Made by a program: the position numbers and the translations under genes. The notes beneath the pieces were generated by a model. It did not search any database and had not been told where the DNA came from. It saw nothing but the letters and a program-made list of their open reading frames with translations. This document shows positions 23,095-33,554 of a stretch of DNA of 64,000 bases, one piece after another (the stretch's first letter is position 1; every line of letters begins with the position of its first letter). The stretch comes from Orobanche coerulescens (Eukaryota; Streptophyta; Magnoliopsida; Lamiales; Orobanchaceae). The stretch covers positions 132,901,358 through 132,965,357 of the forward strand of contig CM065816.1 of NCBI GenBank assembly GCA_033398695.1, in the 5' to 3' direction.

Positions 23095-25298
23095 CATGCG
23101 CTTTCACTCATAGTCCATTTAAAATATACCTTGGCAGACGATCTCGTAAGTCACTTTGATGAGCCAGTCTTCCCATCGTTAGGGGGAGATGCGAATGATC
23201 ATGTTCGAGTAGAACGACTTGGAATTGTCGTAGTTTGTCCCTACTGTGTCTCACCAAGTTCCCTAAAGTGACGAGATTAAATACATGCTGCAAACATGTC
23301 TGCAAGGATTGTGTCCGTTCATGGACGTTCGTCACCTATAAATGGTGATATGGTAACACCACAAATTATGGTAGATGGTGTTACTAGGTTGTGGATCTCA
23401 TCGAGTATTGGGATGCCACTTGGTTCGATAAATACTCTCGCTAAGAATGTATGCGAGTTTGTACATGAAACTTGATCATATGATCAAATGAACTCATCCG
23501 TCTCATGTGATTCTGGATTATAGTCATCATTGGGGGACGCCTCAATGAATTCCAATCCATAAAGAGTACTCTATGAATAAAGTCAGTACATGAGGATGTG
23601 GAATGTGAGTTTAATCAAACCATACTTCATTGAAAATCTACAACGTTGTAGCCTTGGCCTAAAATGGAAATATATGCGACTCCAGTACGAACAAAGTGAT
23701 AGCCCTTTGTTGAAATGGTGCTGACACTCCAAAGATAAGATCTATTTGTATACTTTGTTAAGGCGAGTGAGAGAAGGAGTTAAACTCACCTAATGGCATG
23801 AGGTTTCTCATGAACGCACTGGAATCGACTACAATGACACGAAACTAAGTTGTGATATCGTAATGGATGTTATAGCATCCACTATCTTTTCAGTTAGATA
23901 GTTTGCCAAAAACTAACGTGCAGCTTGTGGTTAAATCTTATCTTAGTGGGGAACTAAGTTAAGTGATAAAAGGATCTCGTGGTATATCAGACTCAAATCA
24001 AGTGGCTCCTAACCACGGAGCGCGTTGACAAGTGATTGTCAGGAATGCATACTAAGTATATACTTGATTTGTAAGAGATATGAAGCTTTTGCGTGTAAAA
24101 CTAAGAGTTTATAGTGATGTACTCTTGTCATACTAAGAGATTCCACTAAATCCAAAGTTAAGAATGAAAGGAACTTGGGGAAACTTGATGATGCATATTC
24201 ATCAATCGGTTTAAGGCAATCTAATGGATGATTTCCCTAAAAGACGAAAAAGTAATGCCTATATGATTCCCGATGATTAGTGGAAGTCATCATAAGACTT
24301 GGCTCACTTAAGTGATGATGTAGTCTTAAGAGAAAAGTACGGTATTATGTATTCATGTTTGACTCGATGTACTCATTCGTAATAATCCGGTAAAGCCACT
24401 GTGATGATGGCCTAGGATGCGCTCACACAATATTTGCGATTGACAAGAAGCTTGAAGCTCGCTCTATCTCGATAAAAGGACACTTGAATATCGATACCCA
24501 AATTTCCCCTGAATGTATTGGTCTATCTCCCATATGACCTACAGGGTAGCTCACTTGTTGGAAAATGGTGAAATTGGTACCATTGGAAAGGTTTGTGTCT
24601 ACTTTCCAAGGAAACCAACCATTTGATCACATCCATCATGTTGAGTGACATATGACTATTGTTGCAAAGTAGGACAGGATATGTCTGGTAATTTTCTAAG
24701 TCAACTCCATTAGAGCTTTGTGATCTGCTCAGGTCGATCTAGGTTACGTACCGTATGTGAATGAAAATGTCTAGTTTTCAGAATTCCTATAGTTTTGTTG
24801 ATACCTATTGAATCGAAGAAGTTATGACTAATTTAGTGCATGGAGGTTAAGACTTTAGAAAACTTGATAAGTCTTTAGCGACTCTGCACTTTGGATGCGT
24901 CGCGGTCTTTTTGTCCTTTGACCAAGGTTTGTTTTTTCCCATTGAGTTTTCACTTGGTAAGGTTTTTAACGAGGCGACCTATGAGAACATCCATACAAAT
25001 GATGTGTTGTACTTCTCTTCAACTTAGACCAAGAGGTATTTTTCCCACTGGGTTTTTCCTTGGCATAGTTGTGAGGGCAACTTGGCATCTGACTCCTATG
25101 ATTTGAGGTACTCAGCAGGGGGAGTCGTTGTGTATACATCAGGGGGAGTATACATGACATGTTATTTTGGTGCATTACAATCTTTTCCTCATCAAGCCTT
25201 TATTTTTTCCCAGGGGGTTTTGTTTTGGCTTGGAATAGGTTTTTACAAAGGCAACATCTTTTGAACCATTGTTGTATTAGTGCTCGACACAGGGGGAG
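23095..25298 (+). pseudogene. Decayed Ivana/Oryco-like copia pol and 3' untranslated region
   Basis: From about 23100 the translation resembles the segment between copia integrase core and RT: DEPVFPSLGGD, and near 23415 GMPLGSINTLAKNV, with stops throughout. The RT and RNase H cores are too eroded to place. From about 24920 the DNA has three tandem versions of a TTTTTCCCACTGGGTTTT-type module ending in AACGAGGC-like sequence, which in this copia group lies between the pol stop and the polypurine tract. AGGGGGAG occurs three times (25117, 25141, 25291); the last abuts the LTR. Confidence 0.65.
25288..25298 (+). other. Polypurine tract
   Basis: ACACAGGGGGAG directly precedes the LTR start TGTTCCGGG. 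Confidence 0.8.
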
Positions 25299-25535
25299 TG
25301 TTCCGGGAATTATTATTCCCGTGATATGTCTTACCTAATACTGGTTGTAGATACATAGATGGAAGGTTCTAGATCCTTCTAGAGGTAGTAGGATCCTACT
25401 AGATGTCTTACCTTATCTAGGAATCCTATGTATGGAAGAACTCTCATTGTAATGCCTATATAAAGGCCCCTCCATCACTGTTATGAATACAATTGATTGA
25501 CTCGCATTTACAGTCTTTTACTTTCTCCTGAAACA
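25299..25535 (+). repeat. 3' LTR of the Ivana-like copia relic, 237 bp
   Basis: It runs TGTTCCGGGAATTATT...CTCCTGAAACA. Near the start is an inverted repeat, GGGAATTATTATTCCC. TATATAAAG at 25457-25465 is a likely TATA box. The partner 5' LTR is not in the window, so the right edge rests on the TG...CA rule and position. Confidence 0.75.
25457..25465 (+). promoter_or_regulatory. TATA box in the 237-bp LTR
   Basis: TATATAAAG followed by GGCCCCTCC, in the sense of the element, about 80 bp before the LTR end. Confidence 0.65.
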
Positions 25536-25790
25536 ATTTTATATATTTATACATGTTTTTATATAATAATATTTATATATTTAGACATGTTTTTATATAA
25601 TATATTTTATATATATTTGAATTTAATAAATATATCTTATAAATATTTAGACATAATTATATATCTGTATATTAATTTATACAGTTTTTTATATAATAAT
25701 ATTTTATAAATTTATACTTGTTTTTTATATAATATTAATAGTTTATATATTTATACTTGTTTTATTATAAATAGTTTATATTTGAGAAAA
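25536..25790. repeat. AT-rich minisatellite-like block
   Basis: Variants of TTTATATATTTATACATG and TTTTTATATAATAATATT recur about six times with a spacing of roughly 30-40 bp. Almost no G or C is present. Confidence 0.7.
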
Positions 25791-25913
25791 TAATCAATGG
25801 AACAATGAATATAACAAAATAAAAAAAATCAGGTAATAATATCAATTTTTCGATTCGTTCAAGCGGCACACAACAATGAATATTTAAGGAACTTATACAA
25901 ATGATATGTCCTT

Positions 25914-26304
25914 CTAAGGTTCGTAGTCAGAATCACTACTTGAGTCTGTCTCTGTGTCGGAGTTGATAACTGGCAGCATATGTCTGAACTCCTCCTCATC
26001 ATCTTCATCAGAGTATGCACGTACTTCATCTGTACCTACATCTATGAACCCACGTTCTTCACCATGTAGCCGAACCACTCGACCTTCTACAATATTATTC
26101 AGTAGTATTGTGGAGGATGGTGGAATATTAGTTGTATCCGACTCTTGATATGCCTTATTGTCATCCTTATTGACTGCTTGTCCAAGTGCGGCCGCACTAT
26201 ATATATTTCTCGTAGCCACATGATTTACGATCTTCCATGCTCCTTTTTTACCAAGTCATCGAGGTAGTAAACTGATTAGCAGATGTTACAAAAACAAACG
26301 GATC
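25914..26304 (-). pseudogene. CACTA transposase, C-terminal end
   Basis: Right of the open frame the minus strand reads DPFVFVTSANQ, then (one frame on) VYYLDDLVKKGAWKIVNHVA and RNIYSAAALG, followed by an acidic, serine-rich tail (SDEDDEEEF, SDTETDSSSDSD). This is the usual C-terminal end of En/Spm transposases after DUF4216. It is cut from the rest by the LTR at 26310 and joined to it in sense across the ACCTT duplication. A one-base shift separates the two parts. Confidence 0.85.
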
Positions 26305-26309
26305 ACCTT

Positions 26310-27501
26310 TGTTGCTACCCAAAATATTATTCGGAGATAGATATTGCTGGAATGGATGGGATAGCAAACAAATGCAAGAGCACTTCCGTGAGAAAGATAA
26401 ATAACACAAGATTTGCCGGGGTTGTTAGTCCCGGGCTTGAATGCTCTCGCGAGATATTATTAATACTAATATTCGGGGATACAAGTACTAATGTAAGAAT
26501 ACAATTACAATGAGTGTAAAGATTCTTGTTATCTTAGCTAGTGAGCGTGTAGATTGCCGGAAGAACCAGATTTGATGCTCTGTGAGTTCTTGTAACAAAG
26601 GAGATGAACAGTCGCGGCGGTGAGAGATCGATAGTTTCTCACGGCGAGTATTTAGCTGGATGCTTGGGCTCCTGGGCTTAAGAATCTCTTGGAATCTGTC
26701 TAGTGGAGACTTGCTGCCTCTGCCGATCGTCTTCTGGACGAGTGATTCAGAGAGAGAAGTCCTGAGATGGATTCCGGCGAGAAAGCAGGGAGCTTGATGG
26801 TATATGTGTTCTCAGCTGTATTTCCGTGAATGAAGTCGGAATGTAAGAGAATGAGTTCTGAACGTAAGTGAACGAGTTCTCAACTGTTGGTGAAATGAAT
26901 TCCGAACCTTTTTCCAGTAGGAGGAGGTTCTCTATTTATAGGACTTGGGTACGCCGGGCGATCGCCTTTTCTGCATTATAATAATCGGGCGATCGTCTTT
27001 TCGCACATGGGCTTGTTCCCTTAAAGTCCGCGGCTGCTGCTGGCAGTCAGCTGTACGGTCCAATGGGGAGCCTGCACGTGTCCTGAGTTGCTGTCACGGG
27101 CGGTCCCACTGACAACTTTCGGCGCGCCTGCCGGTAGGTGAGGTAGGTGACAGGCTGTGGTCAAAGGTCTTGTCTGTCAGCAAAAGATCTTGTCTGTCAG
27201 CGAAGATCTTCGGTCAGCGCCTTTTGTGGATCTGCACGTGGGTGCTGTTCTGAGATCCAGTCCTTGATGACTTTGACGGGCGATCATCTCTGCTCGGGGC
27301 GCAGGTCGACCGTCCTTAGCCGGACACTAGAGTCGATCGCCAGATGCCGAAGGGCGATCGCCTTGGGAGTCGATCGCTAGGTACCTGATGGTGGTCTGAT
27401 ATCTTCGACTTGGCGAGCTAGCCATAGTTTGACTGGAGTTGACTTGGTCGCTCGGCCTTATAGTCGATCGCCTGTCGGGATGGATAAATCTTGACACAAC
27501 A
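26310..27501 (-). repeat. Solo LTR of a Tat-type gypsy element, TSD ACCTT
   Basis: 1192 bp. The plus strand reads TGTTGCTACCC...TGACACAACA, so the minus strand is TGTTGTGTCAAG...GGGTAGCAACA. ACCTT is repeated exactly at 26305-26309 and 27502-27506, and removing the LTR and one ACCTT restores the sense of the transposase around it. The last ~300 bases (element sense) closely match 62660-62953, so it is the same family as the 3' LTR at 62025. Its U3 is dense in GCGATCGCC-like words. Confidence 0.93.
26931..26940 (-). promoter_or_regulatory. TATA box of the solo LTR
   Basis: The minus strand reads TATAAATAGA, at the place matching TATAAATAG in the related LTR (62550). Confidence 0.75.
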
Positions 27502-27506
27502 ACCTT

Positions 27507-29768
27507 CATACCAACTTGTAGAAGTATCAACAGATAATAGTCCATAATTATCCTCCCTTTCAATTTGAGGATATGTATCAAACCACCTACACTTGAACAA
27601 GTACACTGTCAAGCCTTCTTCATAAATTAGTTCCACTACTTCGAGAAGAACACCGTAATATCCACCGTCAATCATAACCCCAGAATTTTGACACCTCCTT
27701 CTTTGATCTCTGTTGATACATACAAATGTCACACCATTTACCTTCGCCATTATATAAACTCTAGATATAACAGGCTTCATCGAAAGAAGCATCAACTCAC
27801 GTGACCACATTGGGTGGCCATCACTTTGTATGTGCGTCATCTGGATATTAATTAAGGTGAATGTCGTAATTAAGTAAATTATGTAAGCAAATTAAGTAAA
27901 CAGTAACTAAACACTTACCCACGATGTAAGAAGCTTTCGACATTTTGTGTTTCCCCTTCCCTTCCTTCAACCATAAATGTTTTCTAATGTTCATTTCTTT
28001 TAAACCAATACGTGAATTAGGGTCGTCTTTAGTCTTTCTTCCCAACATAATATTGTACCGACAACACTTTCACAAACATTTTTTCTAGGTGCATCACGTC
28101 TAGGTAGTTCCTAATCGACAACTTACTCCAATATGGTAGATCCAAGAAAATACTTTTGTGGGACTAATATTTATACCTATCAGGTCTTTCAGGAGTTGCC
28201 GCTACTATATCAGGATGGTTGCTCAACTGCCCAAAATCATACTCAATCAGCACGGCCAAAATTTCCTCACCAGTCCACTCCTGTGGTGGATCACCAACCT
28301 CTCCAGTCCCATCAAATGCTGAAACATCCGTATGCCAGACATGTGTCCTCTCAAGCCATATACGGTGACGCATTCTGATAACCTTCCGACAATGATACCT
28401 TGTGCAGTTTGCATTCAAGCACACTGGACATTCTCTATAACCACTAATAATAGATCCGGACAGCATCCCGTACGTAGGAAAATCACTGATGGTACCGGTA
28501 CACATAGCACATAAGTAGAACATCTCATGTGAGTAACTGTCATACGTCGGATGACCTTGCTCCCACAACAACTTCAACTCCTCTATCAAATGTCTCAAAT
28601 AAACATCAATACACTTTCTTGGATACCCAGGTCCAGGTACTAAGAGAGTCAACATATTATACTCCTTCTTCATGCACATCCATGGAGAAAGGTTGTAAGG
28701 AACCATTACCACTGGTCATATACTATACGAAAGATTCATGTTGCCAAAAGGGTGGAATCCATCAGATGCAAATCCGAGTCTTACATTTCAAACATCTGAT
28801 GTAAATCCTGGAAACTCCCTATCTATATGCTTCCAAGCCTCTCCATCAGAAGGGTGTATCATAGTATCCTCGTCTGTCACGCGAGGCTCAGCGTGCCATC
28901 TCATCGCCTTGGCTGTGTGAGGAGACATGAAAAGCCTCTCCAATCTATCCTTCAGAGGGAAATACCAACGAACCTTCATAGCTTTCTCTTTACAAGAAGG
29001 AGTGAACTTATACCTCTCTATGTCACATACCGGACATCTCTCTAGGTCTTCATTAGGCTTTTCCCAAAATAAAGCACAATCATATATGCATATGTGGATC
29101 TTGATGTACGATAGTCCAAGACCTTTTAGGATACATCTCATTTTACTGTGATTACTAGGAAGATGATGACCTTCTGGGAGCATTTTCCCTGTAAGTTCCA
29201 AGTAATCATCCACAGCTTTAATCGAGGTTTTTTTCTCCACCTCGACTCTCATAGTCTCTATGACACTATCAAGAACCATCATGTGACACCCAGGATAAAG
29301 AAGAGTCTGTTGGAGCTAGATTAGGTTGTTGTATCTATCAATAGAAATTGTGTTAACAGGTATCAATGTAGGCGTTCGAATGACTGGTTGATCAGCTATA
29401 TGGTATTCTTGACCTTCAGCCGATACGTCCATCTCGTAATAACCAAACACGTCGTCAATCAACCTTCTTGTGGGGTCATTTGATGTGCTACCACTGTACT
29501 GTCCGTGATAATGGGGAATAACTGAATTCGATCTTTCACCGTGGTAAATCCAACATGTGTATTTATCCCAAAATCCATTCTTTTTCAAGTGCTCCCACAC
29601 GACATCAAGTGTAAAATGGTACATATCGCTGCGACATTTATATTTATTGCATTGACAGTAATGAATCATACTATCACTATCATGCTCCTTCACAAATCGA
29701 ATAAACCCTTGCATTCCATCTATGACCCTTGGATCCCATTTTTGCATACCAATCCAACTTTTATCCAT
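27507..29768 (-). pseudogene. CACTA tnp2-like transposase, main part, internally deleted
   Basis: Read on the minus strand from ATG 29768: MDKSWIGMQKWDPRVIDGMQ opens a transposase-associated domain (PF13963 type) ending CWIYHGE. Then come YPGCHMMVLDSVIE, LPEGHHLP, CPVCDIERYKF, WYFPLKDRLERLFMS and RWHAEPRV. After stops near 28775 and 28725 come MVPYNLSPWMCM, LLVPGPGYPRKCIDVYLRHL and DFPTYGMLSG (Transposase_21, tnp2), then LDVMHLEKN. A GT...AG intron seems to lie at about 27842-27918. The last piece (to 27507) is DUF4216-like: VYIMAKVNGVTFVCINRD, NSGVMIDG, VYLFKCRWFDT. The DUF4218 region expected between these is missing, an internal deletion. The enzyme would cut CACTA ends; this copy cannot. 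Confidence 0.88.
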
Positions 29769-30136
29769 CCTATAACAAAAATAACAACAACAATACACAT
29801 CGTATTTATCAAGAACATACACAAATTACGACTACAATTATCATAGCTCGAATTCAAGATGTCAAATCCATATATATATATATATATATACATACCAAGA
29901 AATATTCGAGAAAATGAACTAATTCTTAAACATGTTCATAATCATCCAAATAGATATACTATATGCATAATATAATTATAATTGATATTAAAATTCAATA
30001 AACATACCTTCAATATGATTTCTTGAATGATCAAACCAAAAAAAATTGTTGTTTTTCATTTTCTTGATTTGTAATTTCCGAATGTGTTGTAAATGGTGTA
30101 TTGAAGTGTTAGATGGTGATATATTCTGCACAGAAA
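29769..30136. other. CACTA 5' untranslated region
   Basis: AT-rich, with a (TA)n run near 29872-29890. No frame is supported. Confidence 0.55.
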
Positions 30137-30139
30137 AAC

Positions 30140-30436
30140 ATGTAAAACTTTAGACGACGACATGTCATCGGCTAAAGTATTCTAGCCGTCGCCTAAACAA
30201 CTTTAGCCGATAGCATGTCGTCGGCTAAAGTCTCATAATCGTCGGCTAAACTACCGAACGTTAGCCGACGATTAACACGAATTTATCCGACAACCAAAAG
30301 CAAAGTCGTCGGCTAAACATCTTTAGCCGACAATACAGCCGTCGTCGACTAAACATTCTGGCTTTAGCTGACGACTTGCGGCGGCCGTCGTACATTCTCC
30401 CGCTAGTCGTCGGCTAAAGTGTTTTCTTTGGTAGTG
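30140..30436 (-). repeat. CACTA subterminal repeat array and terminal inverted repeat
   Basis: About eleven copies, in both orientations, of (GTC)GTCGGCTAAA or its complement TTTAGCCGAC lie between 30170 and 30420. The terminus on the minus strand is CACTACCAAAGAAAAC. In En/Spm elements such arrays bind the transposase-encoded proteins. Confidence 0.88.
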
Positions 30437-30935
30437 ACGTCAACTAAAACTTCAGAAAATTTAAAAAACATCATAATAACATATAAGTCAAATCAATGAG
30501 AAAGCTCAAAAAACTCAATTTTAGTATAATGATACGAATATTGAATGAAAAACAATAAAATTGACAATTCTCACAGAGTATGATCAAAAGGGAACAAAAA
30601 ATCAAAAATCCATATTTCTCGCCGATCACAATTAATATATGAATGCATTTAAAATGTAATATTACTCGTAATTAAGCTAATGATTAAAAACATACACGGA
30701 ATATTAAAATAAAAAATTAAGACATTCATATAACTCGCAATTAAACTATAAACAGAATATGAGAACAACTATCATTACTAGAGAATCAAAATTAAATATC
30801 CATATAAGTCACCTATTTTAGTTTTAATTATATATTTAATTATTTTATTTTTTAAAAAATCTTAAAATTGGCAAAAAAAACGAAAAATTACACCTCGGCA
30901 AAAGGCATGAGATTACACAAAAAATTGAGTATTTG
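30437..30935. other. AT-rich non-coding DNA
   Basis: No reading frame, RNA gene or repeat is recognised. Confidence 0.5.
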
Positions 30936-30936
<1 letters not shown>

Positions 30937-30998
<62 letters not shown>

Positions 30999-31012
30999 GG
31001 TGGGTGGGTGGG
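30937..31012. repeat. Compound microsatellite (TA)n(TG)n(GGGT)n
   Basis: TA repeats to about 30967, TG repeats to 30989, then six GGG runs each separated by one T (30990-31012). Confidence 0.95.
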
Positions 31013-31275
31013 TTCACGTGAGAATGCAATTTAAGTTAAGAAATAAGAATGAATTTCATCCATAGATCTTGATAAATGGATGGCCTAGATTTATTCTCAC
31101 AAAAATTTGATGCATATAATGCAATATTTTAATGCATCGATATTTTTGATGCATATAATGCATATTTTAATGCATTGCAATTTTGATGCACGAAATGCAT
31201 ATATTTCATGCATAATTAGTACAAAACTCATGCATATTTGCAATTCGCAGGAGAAAAACCATTCTCATTTGATCC
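31010..31275. mobile_element. Candidate MITE with imperfect terminal inverted repeats
   Basis: The left end GGTTCACGTGAGAATG and the complement of the right end, GGATCAAATGAGAATG, agree at 13 of 16 positions. The interior is rich in ATGCAT words arranged as repeated GATGCATATAATGCA units. No target duplication could be confirmed because the left end abuts a GGGT microsatellite. Confidence 0.4.
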
Positions 31276-32813
31276 TAAATTTGTATGTATATATATGCTA
31301 TGATAGTAATTAAAAGCAAAAGATTGTCGAAAAAATCTTGACGATAAATTTCACTTAGATGATATTTTATACCAAAATTTTTGCAAAATAATAAAAGAAA
31401 AGTTAAAATATGTGAGAATCTAAATATTTAATTAAGAATTAAGGTATTTATTAATTTTCAAAAAGCTAAACATACAATCAATATGATCCGGAATTTTAGC
31501 AATTATAAGAGGCGTAGATTTTTCATATATATATATATATTCCATAGATTCAACAAAATAATTTAAGAAAAGTTAAATTAAAAATATTTGATCCATAAAT
31601 TCAGCAAATTAATTAAGGGAAAGGTAAAAATATGTGAGAATCTATTATACTAAAAGATTGAGTCCCCTTATTAATATGAGGCTTCAATAATATTATTTAA
31701 TGTAGAGTCTTAATGAATTCAATTTTTATCTAAAAATTTATAAAATCTCAATCTCAATAATTTGAAAAAGTCTCTTCTTAATCATTTGAAAAGTCTCTTC
31801 TTAATAATTTGAAAAGTCTCTTCATATGAATAGTCCTTTCATATTCGGAAGTTATATAAATAATTTAACTATAAATAACACCTTTCCTGGACATCAACAT
31901 CCATATTGTGGTGTTCTCAGTATGCTTGCATTTTGACTCACAGTTGATTAATTTTCGTAGTATCTTTTTTACCGACTACAATAAAATCCCATCCACTATC
32001 CTATCCCATCTCACGGTTACCGACAGTCACCAACAACACCCTCTTTGCCGCCCAGACGTAACCGATTATGTAACGAAAGAGAAAAAAAGGAGGCCGTGAT
32101 TCATACTAAATATTAAACAATAGAAAGTGAGAGAGAGAATAAAGTTACTAAAAGTGGGAAAGTTTTAACAAAGAGTCGAAGCAAATTAGGTAATGTATTT
32201 CGGCTATTTTTGTTTACGGAAGAAGGAAACGCACAGCCACGGGGGTGGTGGTGGTGGTGGTGTGTTGGGAAAGAGAAGGGGGTCCATTTCAACGACAGAG
32301 ATATATACAAAATAAAAGAACTGGAGAAAAAGGAGGATGGATGGTGGTGGCGTGGGTGGCCACTGGCCAGTAAATCAATAGCAATATCCAACACGTACTA
32401 TTCCCCAACTCTCAATGTGGGTAACGTAAGTTTATTGATATTATTATCAAAAAATATAAAAATGAAGCAATGAAACTTATTCCTTTTTGTCCGTCAATAT
32501 GTTCGTTTAATCATTTGTTGTATGCTTTCATTTGTTAATATTTTCGTAACAATAAGGGATTGTGTAGTTTTTTTTGTTAGTCGTCAGTTGACTATTTTAT
32601 CGATTCTCTCTCTTTATATTGAATTTAATATTAATATCAAATGTCCAATAATATTAATATATTATCATATCTTATATATATAAAGATTTAGTCCTGTGCT
32701 ATAAATGTTAAGTCTTAATGACTTTAATTTTTATCTAATGACACTATATCAATTGAGTTTTTAATTAGGTGAGTAAATGACTCTAAATTTGGTTACAAAT
32801 CATCGATCTATAA

Positions 32814-32858
<45 letters not shown>

Positions 32859-32986
32859 TAGGTTATTACTATGAAATTACAAATGTCATGTTATTATTAC
32901 TATATATTCATATAGGTTATTACTATGGAATTACAAAGGTCATGTTATTATTACTATGAATCACACGTTTCAAAATATTCATGTAG
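31276..32986. other. Non-coding DNA with microsatellites
   Basis: No gene is supported. It holds a GGT run (32244-32262), a (TAA)n run (32815-32857) and two related stretches, 31641-31735 and 32668-32750, that share ...GA(T)TTAGTCC/GAGTCC, AGTCTTAATGA and AATTTTTATCTAA. The short open frames across the triplet repeats are artefacts. Confidence 0.5.
32815..32857. repeat. (TAA)n microsatellite
   Basis: About fourteen perfect TAA units. Confidence 0.95.
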
Positions 32987-33554
32987 TTTTTTTTTCCCAA
33001 AAAAAACGTCCAGTGTGGACGGGGGTTGAGGCGGGACCCACCAACCTGTAGATAAGAAGAAATCCAGAAATACACAGCCATAATTTGGTCCCAAACATCG
33101 AAGAAATCTACGGTCCGCTAAAGAAATACAAAGTGCACCACAAAACCGTGGGCTAATGTGCGGACCTATAGACCAAAATAACTCAGCTCCGAATTATGAC
33201 AAAAAATGGGCCATAATCTGAAACCGAAAATCTAAAGTGCCTACGGCCCACTATATCAATACAAGGTGCACCACAAATACCGTGGGCTAATGTGCGGACC
33301 AATATGCAATCAATCAATCAATCAAAAAATAAAACCTAACTAAATCTAAATGAAGGATAACCAAGCTGATCCATCCGTATAAGGGAAAGAAGAAACGAAG
33401 GAGCAGTATCGTAAGTATAATTCTGAATGCCGAGGGACGACATGCCGAGCTCAGAGAGATAGTCTGCAGGCCTGTTTCCCTCCCGAAAAATATGAGTAAC
33501 TCTAAACTAAATATCGCGGAGAATGTGTCGGATACGCATAAGAGTGTGACGAAC

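Larger units (their letters stand above)
25914..30436 (-). mobile_element. CACTA (En/Spm) transposon relic, minus strand
   Basis: The right end is clear: the minus strand starts CACTACCAAAGAAAAC at 30436, followed by about 280 bp packed with GTCGTCGGCTAAA-type subterminal repeats. A tnp2-like transposase runs leftward in pieces (29768 to 25914), interrupted by a solo LTR at 26310-27501. The left terminal inverted repeat was not found, so the 3' end is truncated or lies in the AT-rich DNA left of 25.9 kb. The middle of the transposase is deleted and stops are present; the element is dead. Confidence 0.88.

Noticed and set aside
25500..25760. Possible replication origin or scaffold attachment region because of extreme AT content
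   Set aside because: AT-rich minisatellite alone is not evidence for either; no further motif supports it.
28133..29151. Several plus-strand frames of 60-90 residues
   Set aside because: They are shadows of the CACTA transposase on the minus strand.
32210..32473. 87-residue frame with a tryptophan run
   Set aside because: The Trp run is a GGT microsatellite; no homology or conserved context.
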